NCBI GenBank assembly: GCA_963999645.1
Contig: CAXEUY010000013.1
Coordinates: forward strand, 1 to 55,520
Direction: 5' to 3'
DNA length: 55,520 nucleotides
From: MedAcidi-G1 sp002294285
Lineage (GTDB): Bacteria > Actinomycetota > Acidimicrobiia > Acidimicrobiales > MedAcidi-G1
The position numbers and the translations under genes are program-made. The notes beneath the pieces are model-generated. The model saw only the letters and a program-made list of their open reading frames with translations. It ran no database searches and was not told where the DNA came from. This document shows positions 43,624-52,443 of this stretch, in pieces; position 1 is the first letter of the stretch; each line of letters begins with the position of its first letter.

Positions 43624-44234
43624 TTTTGAACGACTCAGTTTTTTCAGATCCGACACCAACAACTCCGGACCCTTACAGACCACCTCAGGTGGAGGCTATT
43701 TTTCGTCAAATACGAGAGCTTGTTGCTTCAGCTAGACCAATGCCCCTGTCTTCGTCTTCGATGGTTAATCAAGATGAACTTCTAGCAATGGTAGATGAGG
43801 CTATCTCAAGACTCCCAGAAGAGGTAAGGGCTGCCAGATGGCTTTTAAAAGAGAGAGAAGAATTCCTGTCGAAAGTTAGACGAGAAGGAGATGAAATACT
43901 CGAACTCGCAAGGGCTAGAGCTGAAAGGCTCGTGCAAAGAACAGAAGTCGTTAGAAACGCAGAGACAAGAGCGCGACAGATGATTGAAGCGGCAAGAGAA
44001 GAAACAATGCGCATGCGTAGACAGACTGAAGAGTATTGCGACCATAAACTCGCGAGCTTTGAAAAAGTTTTAGCAACCACAAAAGACACTGTTTCCGCGG
44101 GCCGTCTTCGCCTCCAGGAAACAGAATTAGATCGAGAAAAACAAAGAATGGACATAGAGGAATCAGAAGCAAAAGAGTCTTCAGATTCACATTCTCAAGC
44201 TTTTCTTTTTGACCAAGATGACACAGACCTCTAG
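43620..44234 (+). CDS. SepIVA-like coiled-coil protein (DivIVA-type cell-division factor)
   Basis: A 204-residue protein dominated by a long charged helix (about 65-190). The central segment (RLPEEVRAARWLLKERE at 64-80, then ARARAERLVQRTEVVR and ARQMIEAAREE) matches what I know of actinobacterial SepIVA/Wag31-type proteins often mis-annotated as ATP synthase subunit b. Position supports this: in mycobacteria SepIVA lies just before the DUF177 gene, rnc and fpg, as here. SepIVA is an essential septation factor in mycobacteria. Start is TTG 43620 overlapping the coaD stop; TTG 43626 or an internal ATG are alternatives. No membrane helix. Confidence 0.78.
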   Translation: MILNDSVFSDPTPTTPDPYRPPQVEAIFRQIRELVASARPMPLSSSSMVNQDELLAMVDEAISRLPEEVRAARWLLKEREEFLSKVRREGDEILELARARAERLVQRTEVVRNAETRARQMIEAAREETMRMRRQTEEYCDHKLASFEKVLATTKDTVSAGRLRLQETELDREKQRMDIEESEAKESSDSHSQAFLFDQDDTDL

Positions 44235-44791
44235 TGAATCCCGAAAAAGACAACCTACGAATACCCTTTGCTGCGATTCGTCGTGGCGGAGCTAAACCGA
44301 GAGAAATATCGATTACGGTTCAACTCGACGATCTTAAAGTAGGTCTTTCAAAAATTATCGACGGGAAAGTTGAGGTTTCCTTAAGTCTTCTACTAAAAGG
44401 GAATGAAGTAGAGGCAGAAGGCTTTCTTTATGCGAGTTGGGTAGGTGAATGCAGAAGATGCCTTGAGGACGTCGAAGGTGATTTGAAATTAGAGATAAAA
44501 GAACGTTTTGTTCAAGAAGACAAATATCTCAAAGATGAAGAAACAGAAGCCAGTAATAAAGCAGATGTGTATTTCTATGATGAAGTTGATCTCAATCTAG
44601 AGCACCTCATCAGAGACGCTACACTCCTGGCTCTACCTCTCTCTCCGCTATGCAACTCTGATTGCAAAGGTTCAAAACCGGAGGATTTTCCAGTTGCAGA
44701 AAATAAAAGCACTTCTGAGGAAGACCAAAAAGGTGATCCCCGCTGGGCCGTTCTTGACCGACTAAAAGAACCAAGAAGTCGAATAAATTAA
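44234..44791 (+). CDS. DUF177/YceD-family protein
   Basis: A 185-residue YceD-like protein, always next to rpmF and plsX, thought to act in 23S rRNA maturation or stability. ECRRCLEDVEG (71-81) and VDLNLEHLIRDATLLALPLSPLC (118-140) are the family core. In most members the C-terminal Cys pairs are PLC..DC.GLCP.CG; here the last two Cys are missing (CNSDCKGSKPEDF), so the metal site appears incomplete. Start is GTG 44234, sharing bases with the previous stop (TAGTG). Confidence 0.9.
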   Translation: MNPEKDNLRIPFAAIRRGGAKPREISITVQLDDLKVGLSKIIDGKVEVSLSLLLKGNEVEAEGFLYASWVGECRRCLEDVEGDLKLEIKERFVQEDKYLKDEETEASNKADVYFYDEVDLNLEHLIRDATLLALPLSPLCNSDCKGSKPEDFPVAENKSTSEEDQKGDPRWAVLDRLKEPRSRIN

Positions 44792-44888
44792 ATGAATTCT
44801 CAAACTGGTATCGGTTCACCTTCGGTTGCGCTAGCCTAAGTTTGCTCCTAAAAGTAGGACAAAAATTAGAATCCAAGGAAAAGCAATA

Positions 44889-45068
44889 ATGGCTGTCCCA
44901 AAGAAAAAGACCTCAAAAGCTAAAGGCAGAAGCAGGAGAGCCTCCGCGTGGCCTTTAAGACAATCAGCTAGAAGTCTTTGCCCGCGTTGTGGGGCAATCA
45001 AGAGACCCCATCGGATTTGTTCAAATTGTGGTTGGTATGCCGGCAGGCAGGCCGTTGATGTTGACTAA
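44889..45068 (+). CDS. rpmF: 50S ribosomal protein L32
   Basis: A 59-residue ribosomal protein that I translated from the sequence. It opens MAVPKKKTSKAKGRSRR, has the zinc-ribbon Cys pairs CPRC (31-34) and CSNC (44-47), and ends AVDVD. It is thus a zinc-binding C+ form of L32. RBS AAGGAAA precedes ATG 44889. It is in its usual place between the DUF177 gene and plsX. The gap of 97 bases upstream probably holds a promoter, but I could not define it. Confidence 0.97.
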   Translation: MAVPKKKTSKAKGRSRRASAWPLRQSARSLCPRCGAIKRPHRICSNCGWYAGRQAVDVD

Positions 45069-45124
45069 AAATCGCGAGTTAGACAGCGGTTTTGCAGCAC
45101 TAATCAAGAGTTAGGGAATTTAGA

Positions 45125-46099
45125 TTGCTACCTGTTGCCGTTGATGCCATGGGCGGTGATAACGCCCCGAATGAAATAATTGACGGAGCTCAAAAAGCTG
45201 TTGAAGATCACGGGATACCTGTTCTTCTGGTTGGAAGACCTGAAGTTCTGGAGGGTTTAACAGATCTTCCCGTAATGCCAGCCTCAGAAGTGATAGAAAT
45301 GGATGCCGAACCGGGATCAAGTGTTCGACAGATGAAAGACTCTTCTTTGGTGAGAGCAGCAGAAGCAGTGCGCGACGGAAAGGCTAGCGCAATGGTCAGT
45401 GCTGGGAACACCGGGGCAACAATGGCAAGTGCTCTATTGAGAATGGGTCGCATAAAAAATATCGCACGTCCAGCAATTGCAACTCTACTTCCATCTCCGG
45501 GAACAACCCCGACAGTTTTGCTGGACTCAGGAGCCAATGCCGAGTGCAATGCAGAATGGTTGCTTCAATTTGGTCAAATGGGTTCAGTTTTCGCACAGCA
45601 CAGACTTGGCATCAAAAAACCGCGTGTAGCCCTCCTTTCAATAGGTGAAGAACCAGGTAAAGGCAGTCCGTTAATTAAAGATTCTTTCAAGACTTTTTCT
45701 GAAGCTGAATTTAATGAAGGTTCATTTATCGGCAACATAGAAGGAAGGGATCTTCTCACTGATGCAGCTGATGTGGTAGTAACAGACGGCTTCACAGGAA
45801 ATGTTGCCCTGAAAACAATCGAAGGGACGATGAAAACACTTTTTTCAGCAATTCTTGAAAAATTGACTTTAACCAAAGAGTCAACAGCGGCTTTTGAGAC
45901 ACTAGGTCCCGAGTTTGATGAACTATTACAAATCTTTCACCCTGATACATACGGTGGAGCTATGTTGCTTGGAGTAAAAGGTGTCTGCATCATCAGTCAT
46001 GGATCCTCTGGCTCTCTAGCTATAGAAAACGCAATCAAGGTTGCAGCAGAGATGTCAGAATCAGGCATAGTTGACAACTTGCAATCATCTTTTAAATAG
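45125..46099 (+). CDS. plsX: Phosphate acyltransferase PlsX
   Basis: A 324-residue peripheral membrane enzyme converting acyl-ACP to acyl-phosphate, the first step of glycerophospholipid synthesis with PlsY. VAVDAMGGDNAP (4-15) and SAGNTGATMASALLRMG (92-108), DSGANAEC, SIGEEPGKGSPLIK and the C-terminal VCIISHGSSGSLAIENAIKVA block are diagnostic. Start is TTG 45125. It precedes acpP, its likely substrate carrier. Confidence 0.96.
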   Translation: MLPVAVDAMGGDNAPNEIIDGAQKAVEDHGIPVLLVGRPEVLEGLTDLPVMPASEVIEMDAEPGSSVRQMKDSSLVRAAEAVRDGKASAMVSAGNTGATMASALLRMGRIKNIARPAIATLLPSPGTTPTVLLDSGANAECNAEWLLQFGQMGSVFAQHRLGIKKPRVALLSIGEEPGKGSPLIKDSFKTFSEAEFNEGSFIGNIEGRDLLTDAADVVVTDGFTGNVALKTIEGTMKTLFSAILEKLTLTKESTAAFETLGPEFDELLQIFHPDTYGGAMLLGVKGVCIISHGSSGSLAIENAIKVAAEMSESGIVDNLQSSFK

Positions 46100-46153
46100 T
46101 TTCATTATATTTCAATATATTTAACTACTAAAGTTTAAAACTCAACACTCGGC

Positions 46154-46200
46154 TAGGATGAGTTCACGCTGGAAAGAAAACCAGCCCGAAACTAAGGAGC
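46154..46200 (+). promoter_or_regulatory. acpP leader: possible -10 box, short hairpin and RBS
   Basis: Within the 105 bases between plsX and acpP I see TAGGAT (46154-46159), a reasonable -10 hexamer, a 5-base stem GCTGG/CCAGC (46168-46172 and 46181-46185) with an 8-base loop, and a strong ribosome-binding site AAGGAG (46194-46199). A good -35 box at the right spacing is not visible, so promoter assignment is weak. Confidence 0.3.
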
Positions 46201-46204
46201 TCAT

Positions 46205-46495
46205 TTGCCTGCAGAAACCCATATGGAAGGCGCACCAATAGAACGTGATGAGGTTTTAGACCTAGTAAGAGAACGCTTAGCGGACATTCTTGAAATAGAT
46301 CCTGCTGGAATTGCAGAAGGAGCTGCATTCGCGGATGACCTCGGAGCAGACTCACTCGCGTTAATCGAATTGGTGGAAGCTTTAGAAGAGGAATTAAGTG
46401 AACGTTCTGTAGGTTTCAGAATCGATGATGACGATCTAGAAGACCTTAGAACAGTGCGAGATGCCGTTGACTATGTCGTCTCTCGTTTCAACTAA
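46205..46495 (+). CDS. acpP: Acyl carrier protein
   Basis: A 96-residue acidic four-helix protein carrying fatty acyl chains. GADSLALIELVEALEEEL (about 49-66) contains the phosphopantetheine-attachment Ser in DSL. The TTG at 46205 follows RBS AAGGAG at good spacing. An in-frame ATG at 46223 would leave a six-residue shorter protein but has no ribosome-binding site. Its end overlaps the region upstream of rnc. Confidence 0.95.
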   Translation: MPAETHMEGAPIERDEVLDLVRERLADILEIDPAGIAEGAAFADDLGADSLALIELVEALEEELSERSVGFRIDDDDLEDLRTVRDAVDYVVSRFN

Positions 46496-46538
46496 CCCGA
46501 AAATCGGGAATCAACCGATCTTTGAAGCAGAGATCCGG

Positions 46539-47225
46539 ATGAAACTCGAAGAAAATATCGGATATAGATTTACTGATCTTGAGTTACTTTCTGACGCCTT
46601 AAGACACAGATCTTGGTGTTCGGAAAACGAAGGAGATTCAAATGAACGACTTGAATTTCTAGGAGATGCGGTTTTGGGAACACTGATAGCAAAAAAGATT
46701 TTTACCGACTTCCCATATAAACCAGAGGGAGATCTGGCAAAAATTCGATCTGATGTAGTCAGCTCAAATTCATTAGCAGAAGTTGCTAGAGAAATTCATC
46801 TTGGTGAAATGCTTGCATTAAGTCCTGCTGAGGAATCAGCTGAAGGTCGACAAAAAGAATCCATTCTTGCAGATTCCTTTGAAGCTCTCCTGGGAGCAGT
46901 TTTTCTTGATGGAGGGATAGATAAAGCAGAGTTGATTGTAGAGAGACTATTTTCTGACAAAATAAGTTTGACAGCATTAGAACCGGGATCGACTGACTAT
47001 AAAACGCGTTTGCAAGAGCTGACGGTGAAAATATCAGAGCCATCGCCTGTTTATTTGATCGAAACAGACGGGCCCGACCATGAGAAGAGTTTTTTCGCAA
47101 CTGTGAAAATAGGAGCCGAAAGTTTCGGTCCTGCTTATGGAGCTTCTAAAAAGAAAGCGGAGCAGGCAGCTGCAAATCTTGCATACAGTTTTTTTGAAAT
47201 CAAAGAGAAAGGGGAAGAAAAGTGA
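46539..47225 (+). CDS. rnc: Ribonuclease III
   Basis: A double-strand-specific RNase that processes rRNA precursors. The catalytic signature NERLEFLGDAVLG and a downstream DSFEALLGAVFLD give the acidic metal site; the C-terminal dsRNA-binding domain contains DYKTRLQELTVK and GASKKKAEQAAANLAYSFF. The start is uncertain. I use ATG 46539 (MKLEENIGYRF), which needs no overlap with acpP and has a purine-rich upstream stretch. ATG 46461 or 46473 would extend the protein by up to 26 residues and overlap acpP by up to 35 bases. The stop overlaps the Fpg-like GTG start by four bases. Confidence 0.94.
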   Translation: MKLEENIGYRFTDLELLSDALRHRSWCSENEGDSNERLEFLGDAVLGTLIAKKIFTDFPYKPEGDLAKIRSDVVSSNSLAEVAREIHLGEMLALSPAEESAEGRQKESILADSFEALLGAVFLDGGIDKAELIVERLFSDKISLTALEPGSTDYKTRLQELTVKISEPSPVYLIETDGPDHEKSFFATVKIGAESFGPAYGASKKKAEQAAANLAYSFFEIKEKGEEK

Positions 47226-48088
47226 CTCTCCCTTTAGAACTCCCAGAAATCGAAACGATTCGCCGGGACCTTGACCGTGAAATAGCAGGAAAGAAGATTA
47301 AATCAGTTGAAGTTTCTTCAATGTCTATTGTTGAAGGTTTTAAAAATAAAAAAGCTTTTAATTCAGAAATAGTAGGAACCAAATTGGGTTTAGTGGAGAG
47401 AAAAGGTCTCCACATTTTCACAGAACTAGACAAGAAAAAAATACTGTTTATAAAACTCGGAACAGGAGCGTCGATAAGAAGGCACGCCACAAAAGATAAG
47501 ACAGATAAAGACACGGTTATGCAAATCACGTTCACAGTAGGAGGTCAACTACGAATCATAGATGCCAAAGAAGATACGAAAGTTAGTGTTTTTTCCTTAG
47601 AGGAACTACAGGATCCAGAATTCGTAGAAGAAAAATTCCCAGAGTTCAAATTGTTGGGAATGGATCCTGCTTTAGAACCAGAACCGTGGACAGAATTCGC
47701 TAAGAGAGTTCTAAGAGAAGGAGAATCCACTGACCTAAAGTCACTCTTGTTTGATGAGTCAGTGGTAGTAGGCGTTGGTGACATTTACAGTGATGAAATT
47801 TTATTTCACGCAGGATTAAGACATGACAGACAAAGTGATTCCCTATCAATCCAAGAAGTCAGGAGACTCTATCGTTCGATAGTCGAAGTAATAGTTGAAG
47901 CAGTTAAATATCGCGGTACTTCTATAGAAGAAAGAGAGTTTTTAGACGTCTTTGGCGAACCCGGTGGTTTTGCTGAACATTTAGCGGTCTATGGCAGGGA
48001 AGGTCTTTTCAGCCCGACAAGCAAAAAACCTGTGCAAAAGGTAAAGCACAAAGGACGTTGGACTTTCTTTTGTGAAACACAGGTTTGA
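47222..48088 (+). CDS. Fpg/MutM-like protein, catalytic residues lost
   Basis: A 288-residue Fpg/Nei-fold protein in the usual mutM position between rnc and smc. Fold evidence: LPEIETIRRDLD (7-18), VGVGDIYSDEILFHAG (helix-two-turn-helix) and FGEPGGFAEHLAVYGREG. Active-site changes are numerous: the N-terminal Pro nucleophile (normally MPELPE) is Leu5 behind a four-residue extension; the catalytic Lys of RRxKY is Leu63 (RKGLHIF); the LGMSG intercalation loop is LGTGAS (79-84); the DPRxFG loop is DAKEDTK (114-120); the GNIY Asn is Asp; three of four zinc-finger Cys are gone. The start is GTG within GTGA. Probably not a functional glycosylase by the usual mechanism. Confidence 0.85.
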   Translation: MTLPLELPEIETIRRDLDREIAGKKIKSVEVSSMSIVEGFKNKKAFNSEIVGTKLGLVERKGLHIFTELDKKKILFIKLGTGASIRRHATKDKTDKDTVMQITFTVGGQLRIIDAKEDTKVSVFSLEELQDPEFVEEKFPEFKLLGMDPALEPEPWTEFAKRVLREGESTDLKSLLFDESVVVGVGDIYSDEILFHAGLRHDRQSDSLSIQEVRRLYRSIVEVIVEAVKYRGTSIEEREFLDVFGEPGGFAEHLAVYGREGLFSPTSKKPVQKVKHKGRWTFFCETQV

Positions 48089-48156
48089 GTTTGTAAAAAA
48101 GTAAAAATTTTCTTGAATGAAACCAAGAGGCTTTGCTTAATGACTATGGTCTGTAA

Positions 48157-51100
48157 GTGTTCTTAAAACGTCTAACAATAAAAGGCTTCAAGTCTTTTGC
48201 TGATGCAGCGACACTTGATCTTGAAAGAGGTGTAACCGCTGTAGTAGGACCAAATGGCAGCGGAAAATCAAACGTCGTAGATGCAGTCGCGTGGGTTCTT
48301 GGAGCTCAAGCTCCAAGTGCAGTCAGATCACAGAGAATGGACGATGTCATTTTTGCAGGCACTACAGATCGAAGTGCTCTAGGACGAGCAGAGGTATCCC
48401 TAACAATTGACAACTCTGATAACAGTCTTGCCTTAGATTTTCCAGAGATAACCATCACCAGAACTCTGTTCAGAAGCGGTGATAGCGAATACTCCCTCAA
48501 TGGGTCACCATGCAGACTGCTCGATATTCAAGAGTTACTCTCAGATGTTGGAGTCGGGAGGCAGCAACACGTAATTATCTCACAGGGTCAAATAGACGCC
48601 GTGCTAAACGCACGTGAAGAGGATCGTCGATCAATTATTGAAGACGCTGCCGGAATTTTGAAATTCCGGAAAAGAAAAGAAAAGGCGGAGAGAAGACTTG
48701 ATTCGACAGGGTCCAATCTTGACCGACTGGGAGATATGCAGCGCGAAGTAAAAAGACAACTAAGACCACTAGAAAGGCAAGCAGAGGCAGCGAGAAAACA
48801 TGGAAATTTCTTAGAAGAATTGAAGAGCCTGAGATTGTTCCGCTATTCAAAAGAATTCAATGAGTTAAAAAGTTTAGCAACTAATGAATCAGAGAAAAGG
48901 TCAGATTTAGCAAGGCAAGAAACTCTAAGCGTCAACGAACTAAAAAGATTCGAAGCTGAAATTTCAGCAGCAGAAACTGAACTAACAGCAAGAGGTGAAG
49001 ACGATTTAGGCGATCAATTAGTTCGATTTGAAGCCCTCAGAGAAAGAGCAAAAGGATTGAAAGCAGTTTTAATTGAAAGACAAAAAGGCATTGAACGGGA
49101 CCGTGACTCGCTTGTTTCATCTGAAGTAATTGCGGGATTTGAAGTTGAGCTTGTCAAAGCAAAGCAAGAAGAGAAAAGTTTGCTTGAAGAACAAAATTCT
49201 CTTCTCCCGGAGATCGAATCTTTGAAGAAAATGGAAGAAGAGTTAAATAACGACTGGTCAACTTTCGAAACAGATTGGGCGGATGGAGTTCCAGTTGTGG
49301 GAGGGCGTGCTTCAGAAATACGAGGAGAACTAGGTGTTCTAAAAGCTTCAGTTGATCAAAAAGACATAGAGAAAACCCGATTCCAAAAAAAATTCGACGA
49401 AGTAAAAACTTCAGAGAAAGAACTAGTTGAAAAGGCAACTTCTTTGAATGCCCTCCTGAAGGAGACTAAGCAAGAAGATATTGGATTAACAGAAAGCATT
49501 GTCCAACTAAACGAAGAAATAGATAAACAAAAAGAAAATCGAAATTTAAAGTGGGAAGAATTAGCCGACGCTAAAGCAGCCTTGCGCGCAACTGAAGCAG
49601 AAATCGAGGCCTTCGGACAAGCGATTAACAGAATAAATACGACGTCGACCTCGGATTTCCCTACAAACACTGACGGGGTCATAGGAATTCTGTCAGACCT
49701 TATTCAAATAGAACCCGGCTACGAGACAGCTTTTGAAACCGCAACCGACGGTTTACTATCCACCGTCATTTTTGATACGACAGAAAATGCAATACAAGCA
49801 CTTAACGATGTGGAGATTGAAGACAGATCTTTTTCACTGGCGTCACTTGATGCAAATTTCACAGAATCAGACGAATCTCAAATAGGTGACCCACTTCGAA
49901 GACACGTGAGCTCAACAAATGAAATTCTTGACTCTTTCCTGGATCGTATTCTTTTAGATGTAATAGTTCATGAAGGAGATCTAAGGTCAAAAGTTGAAAC
50001 ACTGCTAAAAAATCCCCGTCTTACCATTGTGAACAAAAACGGTGACAGATTCAGCTCTTCCGGATGGCGGATAGGACAAAGAGATAAGGCGAACATAAAG
50101 AAGATTTTGAAAGATGCTCAAAACCGATTTTTATCAGAAGAGAAAAAAGTCCAAGAGAAGCAACTTTCTTATAGTCAATGTGAGTCAAAAATTAATTTAT
50201 TTGAAAATGATTTAAGTGAACAGCAAAAACAACTTGAAGAGTGCAAAAGCAAAGAGGCTTCGTTATCTGAGTCAATCCAGAGATTAAGAGTTGAGCAAAA
50301 AACTTTAGATATTGAAAACCAGACTTTAGAAGAACGAATTAGTGAAAATGAACAAAGAATCAAAGAAGAAATCCGTCAGATAACGGAACTGCAGATACAC
50401 CTACAAGAACTAGAAGAAGCTGAAAAAACATCTGTTCAAGCTGCTCAAAGAATGGCAGATGAACGAAGTCAACTTGAAAGCAGGTCAGCCGAAACTGCTG
50501 CCAGACGCACTGAATGTGAGGTTAGATCAGCAGATATAAGGGGGAGATTGGCTGTAGTCAAAGAAAGAGTTAACGAACTTGACACTCGTTTAGAAAGACT
50601 GTCAGGAGAAAGAACCGGAGTAGCTGACCGAACTGAAACAATCGAGAAGAAAGAGACAGCCACCTCCTTTTTGCTTGACTCTCTCGACTTGAGAAATGAA
50701 ATAATTGAACGTCGTCTAACAGAGCTAAGAAATCACCGAAGAGACCAATCAGATCGAGTCCGAAAAATCACTTCACAATTAGATGAACTTCGTTCATCAA
50801 GAAGAAAAAGAGAAGATGAAGTCAGAAAACTTCGAGAAGAACAAGCGCGGTTAGAGATCGAGAGAGCCGAAACTAGGTTAAAACTCGAAAATTTAACTGA
50901 GACAATAAGGTCCGAATTCGAACGTGAACCAAACTCCATAGGTGAACTTCCTAGCCCTGAATTACCTGAAGGCTTAACAGTGTCTGAGCGAATAGCTGAG
51001 CTTGAGAGAGAGCTCAAGCTGATAGGTCCTATAAATCCTCTCGCGCTTTACGAATTCGATGACTTGAAAGAACGGTATGAATTTTTGGAGGAACAACTAG

Positions 51101-51654
51101 AAGATGTTCGGTCAACCAGAAAAGAGTTACGAAAAGTAATTCGTTCGATTGACATAGAGATCAAGGAAGTTTTCGCGGCAGCTTTTGCTGAAGTTTCAAC
51201 TAACTTCAATGATTTATTCGAAGTTCTGTTTCCGGGCGGAAATGGAAAATTATCTTTGACAGATCCAGAAAATCTTCTAGAAACAGGAATTGAAATTGAA
51301 GCCAGACCATCAGGAAAGAACGTAAAGAAACTGTCTTTGCTCTCTGGAGGTGAAAGGTCTTTGACAGCACTAGCTTTCCTTTTTGCAGTTTTCCGAAGTC
51401 GACCATCTCCTTTCTACGTAATGGACGAAGTAGAAGCCGCGTTAGATGACGCAAACCTTTTCCGTTTTCTTGGATTAGTTGACCAATTTCGCGATGAGTC
51501 GCAACTGCTAATTGTCACCCACCAGAAAAGAACTATGGAAGCAGCTGATTGCCTCTACGGGGTTTCCATGGCTTCAGGCGGTTCATCGAAAGTAGTTAGT
51601 GAAAGGGTGGAGGCAACCCGTTCCGCAGAACGTTTAGGGATGTTGGCGAGTTAG
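48157..51654 (+). CDS. smc: Chromosome segregation protein SMC
   Basis: An 1165-residue condensin ATPase. The N-terminal Walker A GPNGSGKSN (31-39), long coiled coils (about 165-495 and 660-1010), a hinge domain (about 500-650), the signature LSGGERSLTALAFLFAVF and Walker B YVMDEVEAALDD near the C-terminus give the complete SMC layout. Compacts and segregates the chromosome with ScpA and ScpB, which are not in this window. Start is GTG 48157, 69 bases after the Fpg-like gene. Its canonical neighbour ftsY is absent downstream. Confidence 0.97.
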   Translation: MFLKRLTIKGFKSFADAATLDLERGVTAVVGPNGSGKSNVVDAVAWVLGAQAPSAVRSQRMDDVIFAGTTDRSALGRAEVSLTIDNSDNSLALDFPEITITRTLFRSGDSEYSLNGSPCRLLDIQELLSDVGVGRQQHVIISQGQIDAVLNAREEDRRSIIEDAAGILKFRKRKEKAERRLDSTGSNLDRLGDMQREVKRQLRPLERQAEAARKHGNFLEELKSLRLFRYSKEFNELKSLATNESEKRSDLARQETLSVNELKRFEAEISAAETELTARGEDDLGDQLVRFEALRERAKGLKAVLIERQKGIERDRDSLVSSEVIAGFEVELVKAKQEEKSLLEEQNSLLPEIESLKKMEEELNNDWSTFETDWADGVPVVGGRASEIRGELGVLKASVDQKDIEKTRFQKKFDEVKTSEKELVEKATSLNALLKETKQEDIGLTESIVQLNEEIDKQKENRNLKWEELADAKAALRATEAEIEAFGQAINRINTTSTSDFPTNTDGVIGILSDLIQIEPGYETAFETATDGLLSTVIFDTTENAIQALNDVEIEDRSFSLASLDANFTESDESQIGDPLRRHVSSTNEILDSFLDRILLDVIVHEGDLRSKVETLLKNPRLTIVNKNGDRFSSSGWRIGQRDKANIKKILKDAQNRFLSEEKKVQEKQLSYSQCESKINLFENDLSEQQKQLEECKSKEASLSESIQRLRVEQKTLDIENQTLEERISENEQRIKEEIRQITELQIHLQELEEAEKTSVQAAQRMADERSQLESRSAETAARRTECEVRSADIRGRLAVVKERVNELDTRLERLSGERTGVADRTETIEKKETATSFLLDSLDLRNEIIERRLTELRNHRRDQSDRVRKITSQLDELRSSRRKREDEVRKLREEQARLEIERAETRLKLENLTETIRSEFEREPNSIGELPSPELPEGLTVSERIAELERELKLIGPINPLALYEFDDLKERYEFLEEQLEDVRSTRKELRKVIRSIDIEIKEVFAAAFAEVSTNFNDLFEVLFPGGNGKLSLTDPENLLETGIEIEARPSGKNVKKLSLLSGGERSLTALAFLFAVFRSRPSPFYVMDEVEAALDDANLFRFLGLVDQFRDESQLLIVTHQKRTMEAADCLYGVSMASGGSSKVVSERVEATRSAERLGMLAS

Positions 51655-51732
51655 AAACAAGAATCGCAGGCACACCTGTTACTCTTTGCTCTCCAATTAC
51701 CTCAGATTCCACAGTCAAGGTAGCGTCAAAGT

Positions 51733-52443
51733 GTGCGCATTTTAGTAGTAGATGATGAACCCGATCTGGTAAGGGCTTTAGAACGCGGCCTGAAAAGAGA
51801 AGGCTATGCAGTAGACACTGCTTTAAGCGGTGAGGAAGCGTTAGCAAAAGCGTCTTGGAATCCATATGACCTAGTTTGTCTAGATTTGAATATGCCTGGT
51901 TTAGATGGCTTGGAAGTCTGTAATTCTCTTAGAGACACACCATTCCAAGGAGTAATCCCACGAATACTAATGTTGACCGCCAGAGATAAAATCGATGACC
52001 GGATCAAAGGCCTAGATGCAGGCGCAGATGACTATCTAGTGAAACCTTTTTCTTTTGAAGAATTGGCAGCAAGGGTCCGTTCATTGTTGAGACGTGACTC
52101 CGGTCAAGCAGGGTCAATAATAGAAATAGGCCCTTTAGTCATAGACACTTCTAAGCATTTGGCGAAAAGAGGGGACCGTTCATTGGATTTAACCTCTAAG
52201 GAATTCGCTTTGCTTCGCTATTTCATGTCAAAACCAGATCAAGTTATTTCGCAATCAGAGTTATTGGATCATGTTTGGGATGAGCATGCAGACCCTGTTA
52301 CAAACACCGTTCGAGTAACAGTAGGGACACTAAGACGGAAAATATCTATTGACGATGAGGTTGATTTGATTGAAACAGTTGTCGGTAGCGGATATCGGTT
52401 ACTTGAGGAACCACTAGAAGAAATTTTTGATAATAAAGATTAA
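51733..52443 (+). CDS. OmpR/PhoB-family response regulator
   Basis: A 236-residue two-component response regulator. The receiver has VVDDEP (5-10), phospho-acceptor Asp51 in LVCLDLNMPG, and Lys104 in YLVKPF. The C-terminal winged-helix (about 130-225) contains LTSKEFALLRYFM and TNTVRVTVGTLRRKI. Start is GTG 51733. It overlaps the histidine-kinase gene by 17 bases, so they are a cognate pair. Located between smc and an HtrA-type protease; envelope-stress control of the protease is plausible (inference). Confidence 0.93.
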   Translation: MRILVVDDEPDLVRALERGLKREGYAVDTALSGEEALAKASWNPYDLVCLDLNMPGLDGLEVCNSLRDTPFQGVIPRILMLTARDKIDDRIKGLDAGADDYLVKPFSFEELAARVRSLLRRDSGQAGSIIEIGPLVIDTSKHLAKRGDRSLDLTSKEFALLRYFMSKPDQVISQSELLDHVWDEHADPVTNTVRVTVGTLRRKISIDDEVDLIETVVGSGYRLLEEPLEEIFDNKD

